A stretch of 64,000 bases of DNA from Owenia fusiformis (taxonomy: Eukaryota > Annelida > Polychaeta > Sabellida > Oweniidae), in the NCBI GenBank assembly GCA_903813345.2, contig CAIIXF020000008.1:13314822-13378821 (forward strand), in the 5' to 3' direction. Made by a program: the position numbers and the translations under genes. Positions 32,901-40,300 of this stretch are shown here, in pieces. The notes under the pieces were generated by a model, which saw nothing but the letters and a program-made list of their open reading frames with translations, was not told the DNA's origin and searched no databases. Within the stretch, counting starts at the first letter, position 1; the number at the start of each line of letters is the position of its first letter.

Positions 32901-33391
32901 TATATTAGTCAGAAGGTGCACCTACTTGCAATTTCCTTCTGGAAGACATAGTGGACAAAGGATTCAGGTCTAGCTTTCAGCAATCTCTCCTTTATATTTT
33001 CATTGTTCTCGTCATTCCAAAGTTGAGGAACGATTATTGGCTTTGATTTGCTTGACATCTTATGCTTGCAAATAATGTTTGTATGATTCCATGCTGGTAC
33101 TCGAGAAGGCATTACATTACTATGATAAAATTGAATATGTAATTTCTGAGTTGGCAAGCCATACTTCATTAGTATTGTCAAATGCCATTGTCTAAAACTC
33201 TGGATGGTCGATCTTGAAGTGTTTTGATATGAACATGCATAACATGTTGTAGATGTAGAAAAATGCTTTACACTTTTATTTGTTACTCCATTAGGCGATT
33301 TATTTGATAAACAACCTGTGTGTTTTAAGTGCATTATCCTTGCCTCCAGTCTAAGCAACTTCGACATGTGACATGTCGATTTGTAAGCCAT
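8913..33391 (-). CDS. TFB2M: Mitochondrial dimethyladenosine transferase 2 / transcription factor B2
   Basis: Mitochondrial rRNA-methyltransferase-fold protein used as an initiation factor by mitochondrial RNA polymerase. Ten coding exons: 33391-32926, 28318-28253, 28021-27930, 27508-27382, 23943-23783, 23155-23045, 22618-22559, 22430-22234, 9475-9373, 9092-8913; 520 residues, phases agree at every junction. The start codon sits in CCAAGATGGC. The N-terminus is basic and Ser/Thr-rich (MSKLLRLEARIMHLKH), as for a mitochondrial presequence. SAM-fold motif I reads FLECNAGPGLLSQELLERG, close to human LLECNPGPGILTQALLEAG. Later matches include IPLQMFNIICQSKIDFK, WRSDDFFPP (human WSSFDIYT) and the LVKMTPKLDLFEVLPH block. 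It is longer than human TFB2M (396), mainly at the N-terminus. The acceptor before 22430 has a poor pyrimidine tract. Introns total about 23 kb, mostly mobile DNA. Confidence 0.9.
9489..9679. mobile_element. MITE, copy A of the GCCTCAGTCACATTT family
   Basis: 191-bp element with terminal inverted repeats CTAATGCCTCAGTCACATTTA and TAAATGTGACTGAGGCCTTAG. A related copy is at 37950-38129. Its left end lies only 12 bp upstream (minus sense) of the acceptor of TFB2M exon 9 (exon begins 9475), so the branch point of that intron probably lies inside the element. Confidence 0.75.
9757..10671. repeat. AAATGGC/GGACGG composite repeat, left part
   Basis: Begins ATGTCCCCACCTACATG, then several degenerate units of about 170 bp containing AAAATCCAAAATGGCC, AATGCCCAAAAA and TTGAAATTGATCC. 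It is interrupted after GGATGTAC by the LTR element and resumes at 21847. Confidence 0.7.
10672..11431 (-). repeat. 3' LTR (element sense) of the Gmr1-like element
   Basis: 760 bp bounded by TGTTAC and GTAACA, matched along its length by 21087-21846. Target duplication GTAC lies at 10668-10671. Confidence 0.95.
11432..11443 (-). other. Polypurine tract of the Gmr1-like element
   Basis: On the minus strand AAGGAGGGAGG abuts the 3' LTR directly, the expected place for plus-strand priming in LTR elements. Confidence 0.8.
11717..13576 (-). CDS. RT-RNase H region of the Gmr1-like element (fossil)
   Basis: Retroelement Pol region. It opens with the C-terminal integrase GPY/F-type module (RSFQPGDKVLILLP ... 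AKFFGPYVV), then Ty3-type reverse transcriptase with SPWSSPAFIVPKSNGGRR, KFDLLKGF, MPFGMKNAPATFQ and the active-site box VYIDDVIVYS, then RNase H (IQVDASDVGMGAVLLQ, STIEKECLALL, VFTDHNPLTFL) and the usual end DNLIADTLSRV. It lies after integrase in the element, unlike ordinary Ty3/Gypsy order. Treated as a fossil part, not a host gene. Confidence 0.93.
   Translation of the reverse strand: MNYVTGFKERLSKACEIAKENLLKSQDKMKTWYDRKVKERSFQPGDKVLILLPLQTNPLQAKFFGPYVVDSKVNDLNYIVKTPDRRKETQLCHINMMKRYFEPDKEHDSVKPVVTLAPILVKETDLQDSDDITYTDLDYEDIKGLSRLKNSEVLSNLDHKLHHVTNDQKQQVTELIHEFTDIFSDVPTKTSIAYHDVEVQDVTPIKQHAYRVNPSKSEDLRAEVNYMLENDIIEKSNSPWSSPAFIVPKSNGGRRLVVNYIKVNRVTKTDSYPIPRIDDCIDKIGTAKYVSKFDLLKGFLGVPLTERAKQVSAFVTPDGLYQFKVMPFGMKNAPATFQRMMNSLLADLKNTGVYIDDVIVYSDTFDEHMCLLRKLFERISLANLTINLAKSEFCKATVEYLGHVVGQGQVKPVSAKVESITQLPAPTNKKELMRSLGMAGFYRKFCPNFSSIALPLTNLLGKNIKYVWSEQCHTAFDKIKAILSEQPVLVAPDFSKPFKIQVDASDVGMGAVLLQEKDGIDHPVCYYSKKFDKHQKNYSTIEKECLALLLSLQHFEVYVSAPVHAVTVFTDHNPLTFLHRMKNKNRRLLRWSLLLSEYNLDIRHIKGKDNLIADTLSRV
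14671..14715. repeat. Microsatellite (ACAAT)n
   Basis: About nine perfect copies of a 5-bp unit, ATACA/CAATA register, within the nested element. Confidence 0.95.
15967..16434. repeat. 234-bp tandem duplication rich in TGACCTTGA
   Basis: 15967-16200 and 16201-16434 look identical by eye; both start CCTTGGAAGTCACCC and end GGGTCAGAA. The block is itself built from shorter degenerate units of about 60-75 bp containing TAGATATTGACCTTGAAATGA, which extend over 15760-16520. Confidence 0.9.
17882..20980 (-). CDS. Gag-protease-integrase region of the Gmr1-like element (fossil)
   Basis: Retroelement region of 1032 codons. The N-terminal part holds a charged, coiled-coil-like stretch (about residues 75-130), then a retrotransposon Gag core (about 140-320; KFLKFVPKFQEKNVDKYFTH), a Ser/Asn-rich linker and a zinc knuckle CNYCKKPGHLISEC. 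The aspartic protease has the active-site triplet in LRDTGASQTLLL. A Ser-rich spacer with EVSSSS-type repeats follows. Integrase has the HHCC zinc module (HDSPMAGHLG ... CRSCHTC) and core motifs DCVGPLP, QSDQGSNF and ESQGALERYHQ. It belongs with the RT region at 11717-13576. Confidence 0.93.
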   Translation of the reverse strand: MKMSFEVETFLEAPSLEEFDDLKKTELLAIAKHVGLSVKTSYNKGTIKNFVLQYLIAESLLPEEPAQHVEPADPIKLKELELREKELQNEREMREIELRLQNEKEIRLREQEIQKEKEVELKRLELEAQSKTDEHATMHQHFENRFDASKFLKFVPKFQEKNVDKYFTHFEKVAQSLDWPKSAWPVMLQSVFIGKASEIFASLSGEVCSDYDLVKNAILKAYELVPEAYRQKFRNAHKQSDQTHVEFAREQEQLFDRWLVSKDVSEEFKKLRELMLIEQFKNCVQYHIRTYLDEHKVETLSQAATLSDDYALTHKGSFIKGNPNFRGYQGNKPSYDTKSNQSSSSNTSNKAKDQSNSSQSFSSKSDQSKSSGPTSNVTCNYCKKPGHLISECYRIKNRREMSGSAHSNGCATVPISRKPIVWDSYTHTEKSTHGDIMEDYKPFMSEGSVSLSSDGTNSKPIKILRDTGASQTLLLEGVLPLSEESFTGTHILMQGIELGFTKVPLHRIHITSELVKGPVIVGVRPQLPVEGVALLLGNDLAGGKVSLDPIVSDQPCSIEDSVQEDSDIYPACAVTRAMAKKLADSGDSSVGDDFDSGFLSSLFDDECHSPLVKDDPYPIFKAHSSLKQPSVQAKQSSIEANSSLKKPIARGDSPSEQDHYFNAVSPALASPDEVSSSSASVHEVSSPPCSEVSSSSSSEVSSSISDSDSLKKDPHSKHILIYEQEHDPSLIDLHKRCLTIDEADKVPVCFYKKDGILMRKWRPPEASSEDDWAIVHQIVVPKSYHKEILSLAHDSPMAGHLGVTKTYHKILNHFYWPKLKQDVQEYCRSCHTCQMVGKPNQKIPIAPLHPIPAFDEPFSKVLIDCVGPLPKTKSGNQYLLTILCMATRFPEAIPLRNIKAKNIVKSLIKFFTLVGLPKDLQSDQGSNFMSGLFQQVMDTLGIKQCKSSAYHPESQGALERYHQTLKTMIRAFCFEYEKDWDEGIPLLLFATREAKQESLGFSPFELVFGHSVRGPLKLLKEKWLTSVCQIAF
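21064..21081 (-). other. Primer-binding site, tRNA-Pro type
   Basis: Minus strand reads TGGGGGCTTGTCCGGGAT, 5 bp inside the 5' LTR. It differs at one base from the tRNA-Pro primer site used by gammaretroviruses. Confidence 0.8.
21087..21846 (-). repeat. 5' LTR (element sense) of the Gmr1-like element
   Basis: 760 bp, same sequence as 10672-11431 by eye. Target duplication GTAC at 21847-21850. Confidence 0.95.
21847..21916. repeat. AAATGGC/GGACGG composite repeat, right part
   Basis: GTACGGACAGACAGACGGACGG, then GCCCCACACTATGTGGTGGGGACAT, which mirrors the ATGTCCCCACC start at 9757. Together with 9757-10671 it forms the pre-insertion target of the LTR element. Confidence 0.7.
23232..23368. 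mobile_element. Mariner-type MITE, 137 bp
   Basis: Terminal inverted repeats of about 30 bp (GAGGGTTGTCCCAGAAGTAATG and its complement) flanked by TA. The ends resemble mariner termini. It lies in the TFB2M intron between exons 5 and 6. Confidence 0.85.
25340..26685. repeat. AAAATGGCGGCC tandem array ending in (GGAC)n
   Basis: About six units of 142-149 bp, each with CGTTAAAATGGCGGCCATTTTTCAA, AAAATGGCCGCC, TACCAAAAGTGTCAT, TATTCACATACCAAATATG and CGCTCCACTACTTTTCGAGTT. It ends in GGAC/CGTA repeats and GAACTTCGTTCGTTGGGATAA. The same terminal module recurs at 36003 and, decayed, at 59235. Each unit can form a hairpin of ATGGCGGCCAT with its partner. Confidence 0.9.
26773..26985 (-). pseudogene. 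Decayed mariner transposase C-terminal fragment
   Basis: About 70 codons read RICDEDFIFQQDIASYHRSK, then FLCKQGVNLMD, WPPNNPDANVFDYHTWSHLK. The second catalytic Asp is in FQQD and the third acid is the Asp of NVFDY, 37 residues on, which fits DD37D (maT-like) transposases. The N-terminal part is not seen, so it cannot be active. Confidence 0.8.
28590..28693 (+). repeat. 15-bp minisatellite, left end of the foldback element
   Basis: About seven copies of CCCAGTTGTCCGAAA; the later copies carry TTTTCCG or TTCTCCG variants. Translated it gives a meaningless SCPKP repeat. Confidence 0.9.
29776..30173. mobile_element. Foldback MITE, 5-bp target duplication ATTGC
   Basis: 398-bp near-palindrome: CACGCGGTCCTAACTTCGACC at left, mirrored by GGTCGAAGACCGCGTG at right, centre near 29980 (CCCCAGCTGTAAGAACAGCTGGGG). 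ATTGC lies at 29771-29775 and 30174-30178. Confidence 0.82.
30344..30637. mobile_element. hAT-like MITE with GGCGGAT ends and poly-G tract
   Basis: CACTGGCGGATTAGG at left and AGATCCGCCCCTG at right, flanked by GATAC at 30339-30343 and 30638-30642. A run of about 18 G follows the left end. GGGCCC-rich interior. Confidence 0.8.
31655..31773 (-). repeat. 15-bp minisatellite, right end of the foldback element
   Basis: Eight copies of TTTCGGACAACTGGG and its GAGAA/GAAAA variants: the inverse of the array at 28590-28693. Confidence 0.9.
31956..32491. mobile_element. Mariner-type non-autonomous element, 536 bp
   Basis: CAGGGTGGTCAAAAAAATGG at left and its complement (TTTTTGACCACCCTG) at right, flanked by TA. 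Longer sub-terminal mirroring: CCCTGATATTTCACAC against the complement near 32410. Interior only faintly coding-like (GCATTCCTCATCAGGTATGG); no intact transposase. Confidence 0.83.
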
Positions 33392-34379
33392 CTTGGATTT
33401 TTGCGGAGCCTTCTAGAAGTAACCAATCTGGAATAAAACAGTGATATGGTAATGTATAAAAAATACATGTGTTGAATGTTTTTCTCTCAAAACCTAAATT
33501 ATTGGTATACGAGTTATGGGGGTTCCCTTCCGACATCTTCAAAAGTGCTGAGGTATTTCTGATGTAAAATGAAAATCTCTTCATTCTGCCGATAAACCCA
33601 TAGAATTGGTGATTCAACTGCATAAAAAGAATCCTAAAATACTCAGGAATGTATGGAGGTAGGCATTTTAAGTGTGTAATGCATATAATACTTTCTCCAA
33701 GATTGTAGAAATACTATCTGAACAATTATTGGAGCGCAGGACTATAAGTCCTGGAATTAACTGTATTAACTGGTGGCTTTTGAAACCTGTAAAGAATAAA
33801 TAAGCTTTTATTCTCCATTGTTCTTTTATAATAGTAGAAGCTGCAAATACATTCCAAAGAATTGTCAGGTTGTTGCTTGTGCTGAAACTAGTGATATACG
33901 AACGAAACGTAAGGAATGAAATCTTGAATTTTTTCAAATGCAACCACATTTTTGTAGTACAAAGAAGGTCCACTTCAGCCATCGAAATATCATAATCCAT
34001 CGATAATGAATGGAATTTTATGCTAATTACTAGTCTATGGATATGTTTTGAACAAATGGGGTCAGAATATAGGCTCACAGGCAAAGATAAATTAATAGCA
34101 ATTTGTAACTTTTAAAAATGGGTTGGTGGATTTCCGGTCTGGACGAGGAGCTCCTTCCACTGTTATAAAAAAATTATCTTATTTGTTGTTATTTTACTTA
34201 TTTTGATATTTATTGCTTCTTATTTTCTTGCATATGGTGGACAAGCCGCTTCTATATTGCGGGAAACACTTTCCTGGCCTGTAAGAAACATTGTTTAACC
34301 ATTCGGTATACAGTTAAGAGCATAGGATATCGACATGGCAGTAAATATTGAAAATATTGTCCGAAATTTTCGAAATTCC
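33392..34379. other. Probable TFB2M 5' UTR intron; no gene recognised
   Basis: An acceptor TTTTATTCCAG is present on the minus strand at 33431-33441, just upstream of the TFB2M start codon, so a non-coding first exon further right is likely. A 138-codon open stretch at 33668-34084 (minus) shares faint block order (HQLIQLIPG ... SISTILE) with 34551-34760 (HQMARLIPF ... LPQCILELK). These look like two decayed copies of one unidentified repeat. Confidence 0.35.
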
Positions 34380-34500
34380 CTCTTACCGGAAACAAATCCA
34401 TTTTACACGGAAGTGACGTAACGAAATACCACGTTCGTGCTATTACGGAAAAGTTCGGGAAATTCCGTTATAACTGCCATCTTAATCGAACTTCGACCAA
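34380..34500. promoter_or_regulatory. Probable TFB2M promoter: ETS/CRE composite and YY1-like site
   Basis: CGGAAGTGACGTAA at 34408-34421 fuses a GABP/ETS site with a CRE, another ACCGGAAA lies at 34385, and GCCATCTT at 34476-34483 reads AAGATGGC on the TFB2M strand (YY1-like). GABP (NRF-2) sites are known in mammalian TFB2M promoters. The call rests on motifs and position only. Confidence 0.5.
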
Positions 34501-35149
34501 AAGAGCCATAAGAAACAAAAAGACCTCGTTCTGCCAACTAACCCAGACAATCAGCGGTTCCAATATATTAGAAGTAACATTTTGAGTTCTAGAATGCATT
34601 GAGGTAGGTTTCTAAGTGGAAGGGGCGTAGATAATTCTCCCAAGTTGTAATCGTACAGGCAAATGTATGCTCTCAGTACAGGACCATAGTCCTGGAACGG
34701 GATAAGTCTAGCCATCTGATGGTTCCTGTATTCAACTTTCAAGAAAATTCTGAGTCTCACGACTCAGACTCTCAGATGAATGTCTTTCAAAGATGAACTT
34801 ACCTAACACTCACTCTATGTAAGAGTTGATATTTAAATTGCCCATACTAGTTCACAAGATCTAAGTTCTATACAGGCGTTTAATATTGTTCAAAACAGAT
34901 TTTTAATAATATTTCAAAAGTTCAATTTTCATGCCTTTAATTGTGTCATGACAAGATATAAATTATCATTCAATTTATCATTGAACGTCAAATGCATAAT
35001 ATTTCAAAATAATTGAGGTAGTCAAATATGCATTTATCTTACCTATTTATATCTCCTTAAATTTTCTGAGAGATTTGATTATATTAAATGTCAATTTAAA
35101 AAGATAAATAAAGCTAAAAATATATTTTCGTTTCTTGACATGAGTGAAA

Positions 35150-35200
35150 GGTCAGAGGTTATTTCTCACGTTCTACTGAGTCGTTTGGCGGGGTAAGTTC
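35150..35200 (+). promoter_or_regulatory. Possible 5' UTR exon end (donor) of the MBD-PHD-F-box gene
   Basis: GGCGGG|GTAAGT puts a strong donor at 35193. A matching acceptor, TATTTACAG at 37330-37338, lies 13 bp before the start codon at 37352. The first exon and promoter would then sit just left of 35192, head-to-head with TFB2M. Confidence 0.4.
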
Positions 35201-36002
35201 TTGCTCGAATTGTCGTTGTTTTTGTTACTGTATTGGAATATGATCATATTTAAATGAAACATAACTATCGTGTTATATATATGATGCATTCTCGTGAAAT
35301 ATCATTGGGTTGATTTTCCAAAAATCAAATTTGAAATTGCTTCTAGTGGAAAAATCCCCATTTGTTTTGTGACACATTGACACAGGAAATCACCAATGTT
35401 TAGATTTACTACCTGGTACCAGTAGGCCTAATATCTACTGCAAGTTATTGCGGATAATTGGACAATTATAGAAAACATCACAATTCATGAATGATCATGT
35501 GATGTAGCACTAATAGAGCTACATGTAGATAATGAACTGAATTAGAGTCTAACCGACTCAGGCGATTGATTTAGGGGGTTACATGTAGTTTGGAATTCTA
35601 CATGTATAGCGAATATAGGACGCATTCTTGATAATATAAACACATGCAGTAATATGAATAATATAAAATGGCTTCCTCTTTTACTCATTAAATATCCACT
35701 CAATAGATGGAAGCGGTGTTGTAAGGCATGTGACATCATTATCCAATCAGTAAGTAGCATGTTATTTGTGAACCAATCACGTTGCGCCAACCTGTGAACT
35801 TCCTTATATGGAGCAAGTGAATTTATTTGACCTCATGATAGTATTACTAACATGTCAACTCTTGAGTTACTAATATTTTACATGTTAAACGTTTAGAAAT
35901 TATTTTACAACTCCGTTTGTATTAAAACTGAGTACATATTTGGTTACAAATCCATAGATTTTTGCAGATTGGTTCAAATAGTCGAAAAAGAGGTAATAAC
36001 AT

Positions 36003-36910
36003 ATTATCCCAATGAACGAAGTTCAGTAGGGATATACTGAAGCCCTCCATCCGTCAGTCCGTCTGTCAGTCTGTCTGTCCGTCCGTCCATCCGGAAGATA
36101 ACTCAAATAAATAGAAATGGCAGAAATTTTTCATAAAAATCTTATGTTTTTCATTTTAAACCAAAGTAATGAATATTATTGTTGAGGTGTCACGGTCCAA
36201 AAATATTTAGGTACGGTACAAGCTGGTACAAATGGTCTGGGACACGGTACTTTCGGGACGGGACAGAACATTAAAGAAAAATGATGCAATGTCTGATGAT
36301 GGCAGTTTCACTTTTCAAAATCATATTCAGATATGAAAAATGCCAATTAAAATCTAATATAAAGCATCTGCCGCGAATGTGATCGGCATTTCACATAATC
36401 TGCATGGTGTACTATCACCAATTCGTTTGTGATATTTTAGTCCTAAAATATTCCAAACTGCCGACTTTTTTGACTTAGATGCCGGCTCGATTTTTCAATT
36501 TCTTTTCTACATCCGGCATACTGATAATGCACTCGATTTGCGAACGACGATGAAGAAATTTACGAACTAGCATTTAAGCATTATCATCACCTGAAATCGT
36601 GAGTCCGTTAATAACACTTTTCAATGAAAAGAAGTGTAATCTAGGCACACATCTAGAACAAAATCAGAGGTGTTCCTCGCTATTTATACACGTTTTTCAT
36701 GCATTTTAGGGAAGGAATTTATGTACCGATATTAATCCTTTCTGTCCCGTATCCCGAACCGAAGCATTTTGACCGAAATTCGGTCCAATATTGGGAAACC
36801 GTGACACCTCTAATTATTATTTGAAATTTTGGTAGTATATTCACAAAAAAAAAAATTACATTGTGTCTGTACAAATTCATGATTTATGTGTTCGTTGGGA
36901 TTTCTACTCC
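36003..36910. repeat. GGACGG-family composite repeat, interrupted
   Basis: Starts TATCCCAATGAACGAAGTTC, then GAAGCCCTCCATCCGTCAGTCC and GTCTGTCCGTCCGTCC; it ends with GTGTTCGTTGGGAT near 36900. A separate MITE (36184-36810) lies within it. Confidence 0.65.
36184..36810. mobile_element. hAT-like MITE with GAGGTGTCACGG ends
   Basis: GAGGTGTCACGGTCC at left and AAACCGTGACACCTC at right; sub-terminal GGTACGGTAC / CCCGTATCCCGAACCG blocks. Target duplication not clean. Confidence 0.7.
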
Positions 36911-37351
36911 GTGGAGTTTCCGATTTCTAGTTCTCTATGATATAGATTGATATCAACATTAGAAAAAGTTTATGTCACATTTTGAATGAAGCAATCACTG
37001 AAAACACAACAGAAAAATCCAAAGATTTATATTTTCACACTGGCAGACAAAAGTCATACTCATTAGTTGCATCTCCCAGGTTGAATCTTTTCAAACAAAG
37101 ACGAGTATGAATAAATGATCATAAATGATCGAGTGCTGGATAAAACATTCTTTCAGATTACATGAGAATTGTTGGAGACTCGAGTAGGATGACACTTAGG
37201 TATACTTAGGTTTCAAGACCAAATCTTGTGACCAACAAAATATGACTCATTTGAAGGGTTTAAGTACCACTTTATAATATCATGTTTCATCCATTTGTAT
37301 TTCAGTGTCATTTAATCAGAAATTTACAATATTTACAGGTGATTATCTAAT

Positions 37352-40300
37352 ATGGCGGATCTTCCATCTGGAGTTGACGTTGAGCGGCTAAAGAAATTAG
37401 AAAATCGTCTCGCTGGAGCTTCCTCTCCTGAAGGTGAAAATAATCTCCATATCGATGAAGGTGGAGATAATAACAAAATAGAAACACAGAGTGCTGATGA
37501 TAGCTTTGAAATTCGCACTAAAAATGAAGAGGAGTCAAATGGCCACAAAGATGAAGCCATGGAAACTGGTGAGGAAAACAATGTCGCAGAGGATAGCAGT
37601 GTTCCAGTTCCAGATAATGACAATGTAACAGCAGAGAGCAATGTTACAGAGAAGAAAAATGAAACAAAAGATACTGATTCAACATCTGTGGCTAGTGAAA
37701 CACCAGCACCTTCTGAAACAAGTCAACAATCTGAACAAGCAGACCCTTTGAAGGTTAAGATAAAGGTTGAGCCTCCTGAAGAGAGCAATGAAAGTGAAGA
37801 CAGTAGATTCAGCAAACAACCAAAAGATTTTGAGATTTCTACAACAGAAAATGAGGAAAGTGAATCCTCTATGACAGCAAGTCCTACCACAAAATCAATG
37901 CTCAAGAAAACATATCCAAGTGAGTTAACATGGAGAAAATTATTGAGACTTAAGCCTCAGTCACATTTGCTCTATGGTAGACATACGGTGGCTGTAACTT
38001 TGCAAAATTGATATAGAATATCTACATCATACTGCTTATCACTATATTTTATGCTGCATATTTTTCAATATTTTGCGCAGCTATGGCCATCGTGTGTTTG
38101 TTATAGATCAAATGTGACTGAGGCATTAGTTCTTATTTGAAAAACTAGTCTAGCTACAAGCCCCTGACCCCGTCTCAAAGCTTGACCATACAGGTATGAA
38201 AACTTCTCACACTGGGTAGGTGTGTACTCAGGGATCACAAAGGCTTGTGGTTATAAAACTGTCATAAAACTTGTTGATTTACCTTCAGGTTTAAAATTAA
38301 GTAGTCTAGATGGACAGTATAATATCTTTTGTATTTTGAATATGAAAACTTCTTTTGCCATCTATGAAAGTAACTTAGATGTACTGGATGTGTTGTTGTT
38401 CATATCTTTTTCAATTAGCTCTAACTAGATTTTGAGTTTAAAATACTCACAAGAAAAGTATCGTGAACTACTGTAGATTGGGTTAATTTGGCGCTACTTA
38501 ATTTGGCGATTTTGCCATTTTTGGCATATTGGCGGCTATTTAATTTGGCGGATATGCAAAAGATGTTAAACCTACGCGGTCTTTGCGAATTACCATGTAA
38601 ATGGGGATGTTTGACTATGTTCATTTTTTCTTTTGAGGACCACTGGCGCTATTCACCAGGTTTGTACATTTTTGTGAGACCATCCTTTACATTTTGCACC
38701 TCAATCGATGCTGCTACTATACCATGCTTTTCCTTTCTAGTTTTCCCTGAGTATTAATGAGTGACTGACCAGTTCTGAGCCAATTTATGAGAGACATTTT
38801 TTCATCTTTTTTGAAAAAATAAACCGGAAGTGACCTTTAATACACTGGACGAAATAACCTAGATAATACCCGGGGATTTCATTCTAAATTTTTGCGAAGA
38901 TTTATATTGGCGAATTTTTCAATTTCGCCAAATTCGCCAAATTAAAGCGGGCGCCAAATTAACCCAATCTACAGTATCAGACTCCCTGATCTACTTTATT
39001 AGTGCATCCATGTATTACTAGTGTAGCATTTTTCCTTAAAATGTCATAATGTATTTGACTTTACTTTTCCAGAAAAATACAATCGCCAGAAAGAGATGGG
39101 AATCACATCTGACATGCTTGTTCCATTTGAAAAAGGTATGTAAATTTAAAACAACATTAAGAGTTTTTGTTGTGTAATTGTTGCTTAATTTGCAATACTT
39201 AAGCATTCACTGGAAACCTTTATTAAAAGCCTTACTATCTGCATACTTTCATGTCATCTTATCATTACAGTCACCATTTTTGTCACTACCACAACTGGTG
39301 ACATTGTATTATTTCAAGAAAAATTATGTCACCACACCACAAGTGGTGGCATATTGTTATAGTCTTAAATTTTTTGTGATGTTGTTTGGTGGTGCGCATT
39401 CGGGGTTTAAAATTTGTAACAAATGGGAAGTGGTGACATTTTGCATGTTAATGCCTTTTTTCTCAAGTTATTACCTCAACAGATCATTTTTACCAAGCTA
39501 TTGTTTTAATTATTATTTCAGGTTGGAGAAGAGAAGTAGTATTTCGTAATCCTGTAACAACAGATGATGGACATGCAAAAACAGTATGTGATATTTACTA
39601 TCACCCACCTGCTCGTCTTAAAGGTAGAAAATTGCGCTCAATGGTGCAAATAGGCGAGTTTTGTGAGACCCATGACGTAGAAGGTCTAACAGTTAAAAAC
39701 TTTAGTTTCCAGCGGGGTCCTATATTTGAGCCTCCTTTGGAGGAAATTCGTACAGCAGGCAAGAGTAAAGGGGGGATGCCCGCCAAAAACACCAAACCAG
39801 GAAAAACTCCAAAAAGTGCAAAGAAGTTCAAAATCAAAATCTGCACCCCTGGGCCTTCCCCAGCCAAGATAGCAGAACTAGACACAACAGAAGTGTTGAC
39901 CAAGGATTCAGAGCCAAGCAATCCATCTTCACTGATATCTGATGTTCTTGGCCAGTGGGAAGATGAACTAAAAGCTAAACCTACACCAAAAAAGAGGATT
40001 GGACCAAAATCAATGACACAAGGGGGTGGTCCAAAGCCTAAGAAGTTCCGGTCCCAGGCCCAGATTGATAGAAAAGACACCACGTAAGATTGCCTGTTTA
40101 TATAATATATCCAGATTTTTTTTTGATGAAAATTTAGTCCATCAATGTTATGTGTCCAATTTTTGAAGCTAAGTAGCCTTCGAGGTCCCCTTCTTTCATA
40201 CGCTTTCATTATTATTATGTTAAGCTGTACTCAGTCTATATCTCATATTTTACACTTCAAAAAAAGTGGCATTTAAAAATGCCATAACGTCCGATAAGGG

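Noticed and set aside
33668-34084. 138-codon minus-strand open stretch as a host gene
   Set aside because: No recognised domain; faint block similarity to 34551-34760 suggests a decayed repeat.
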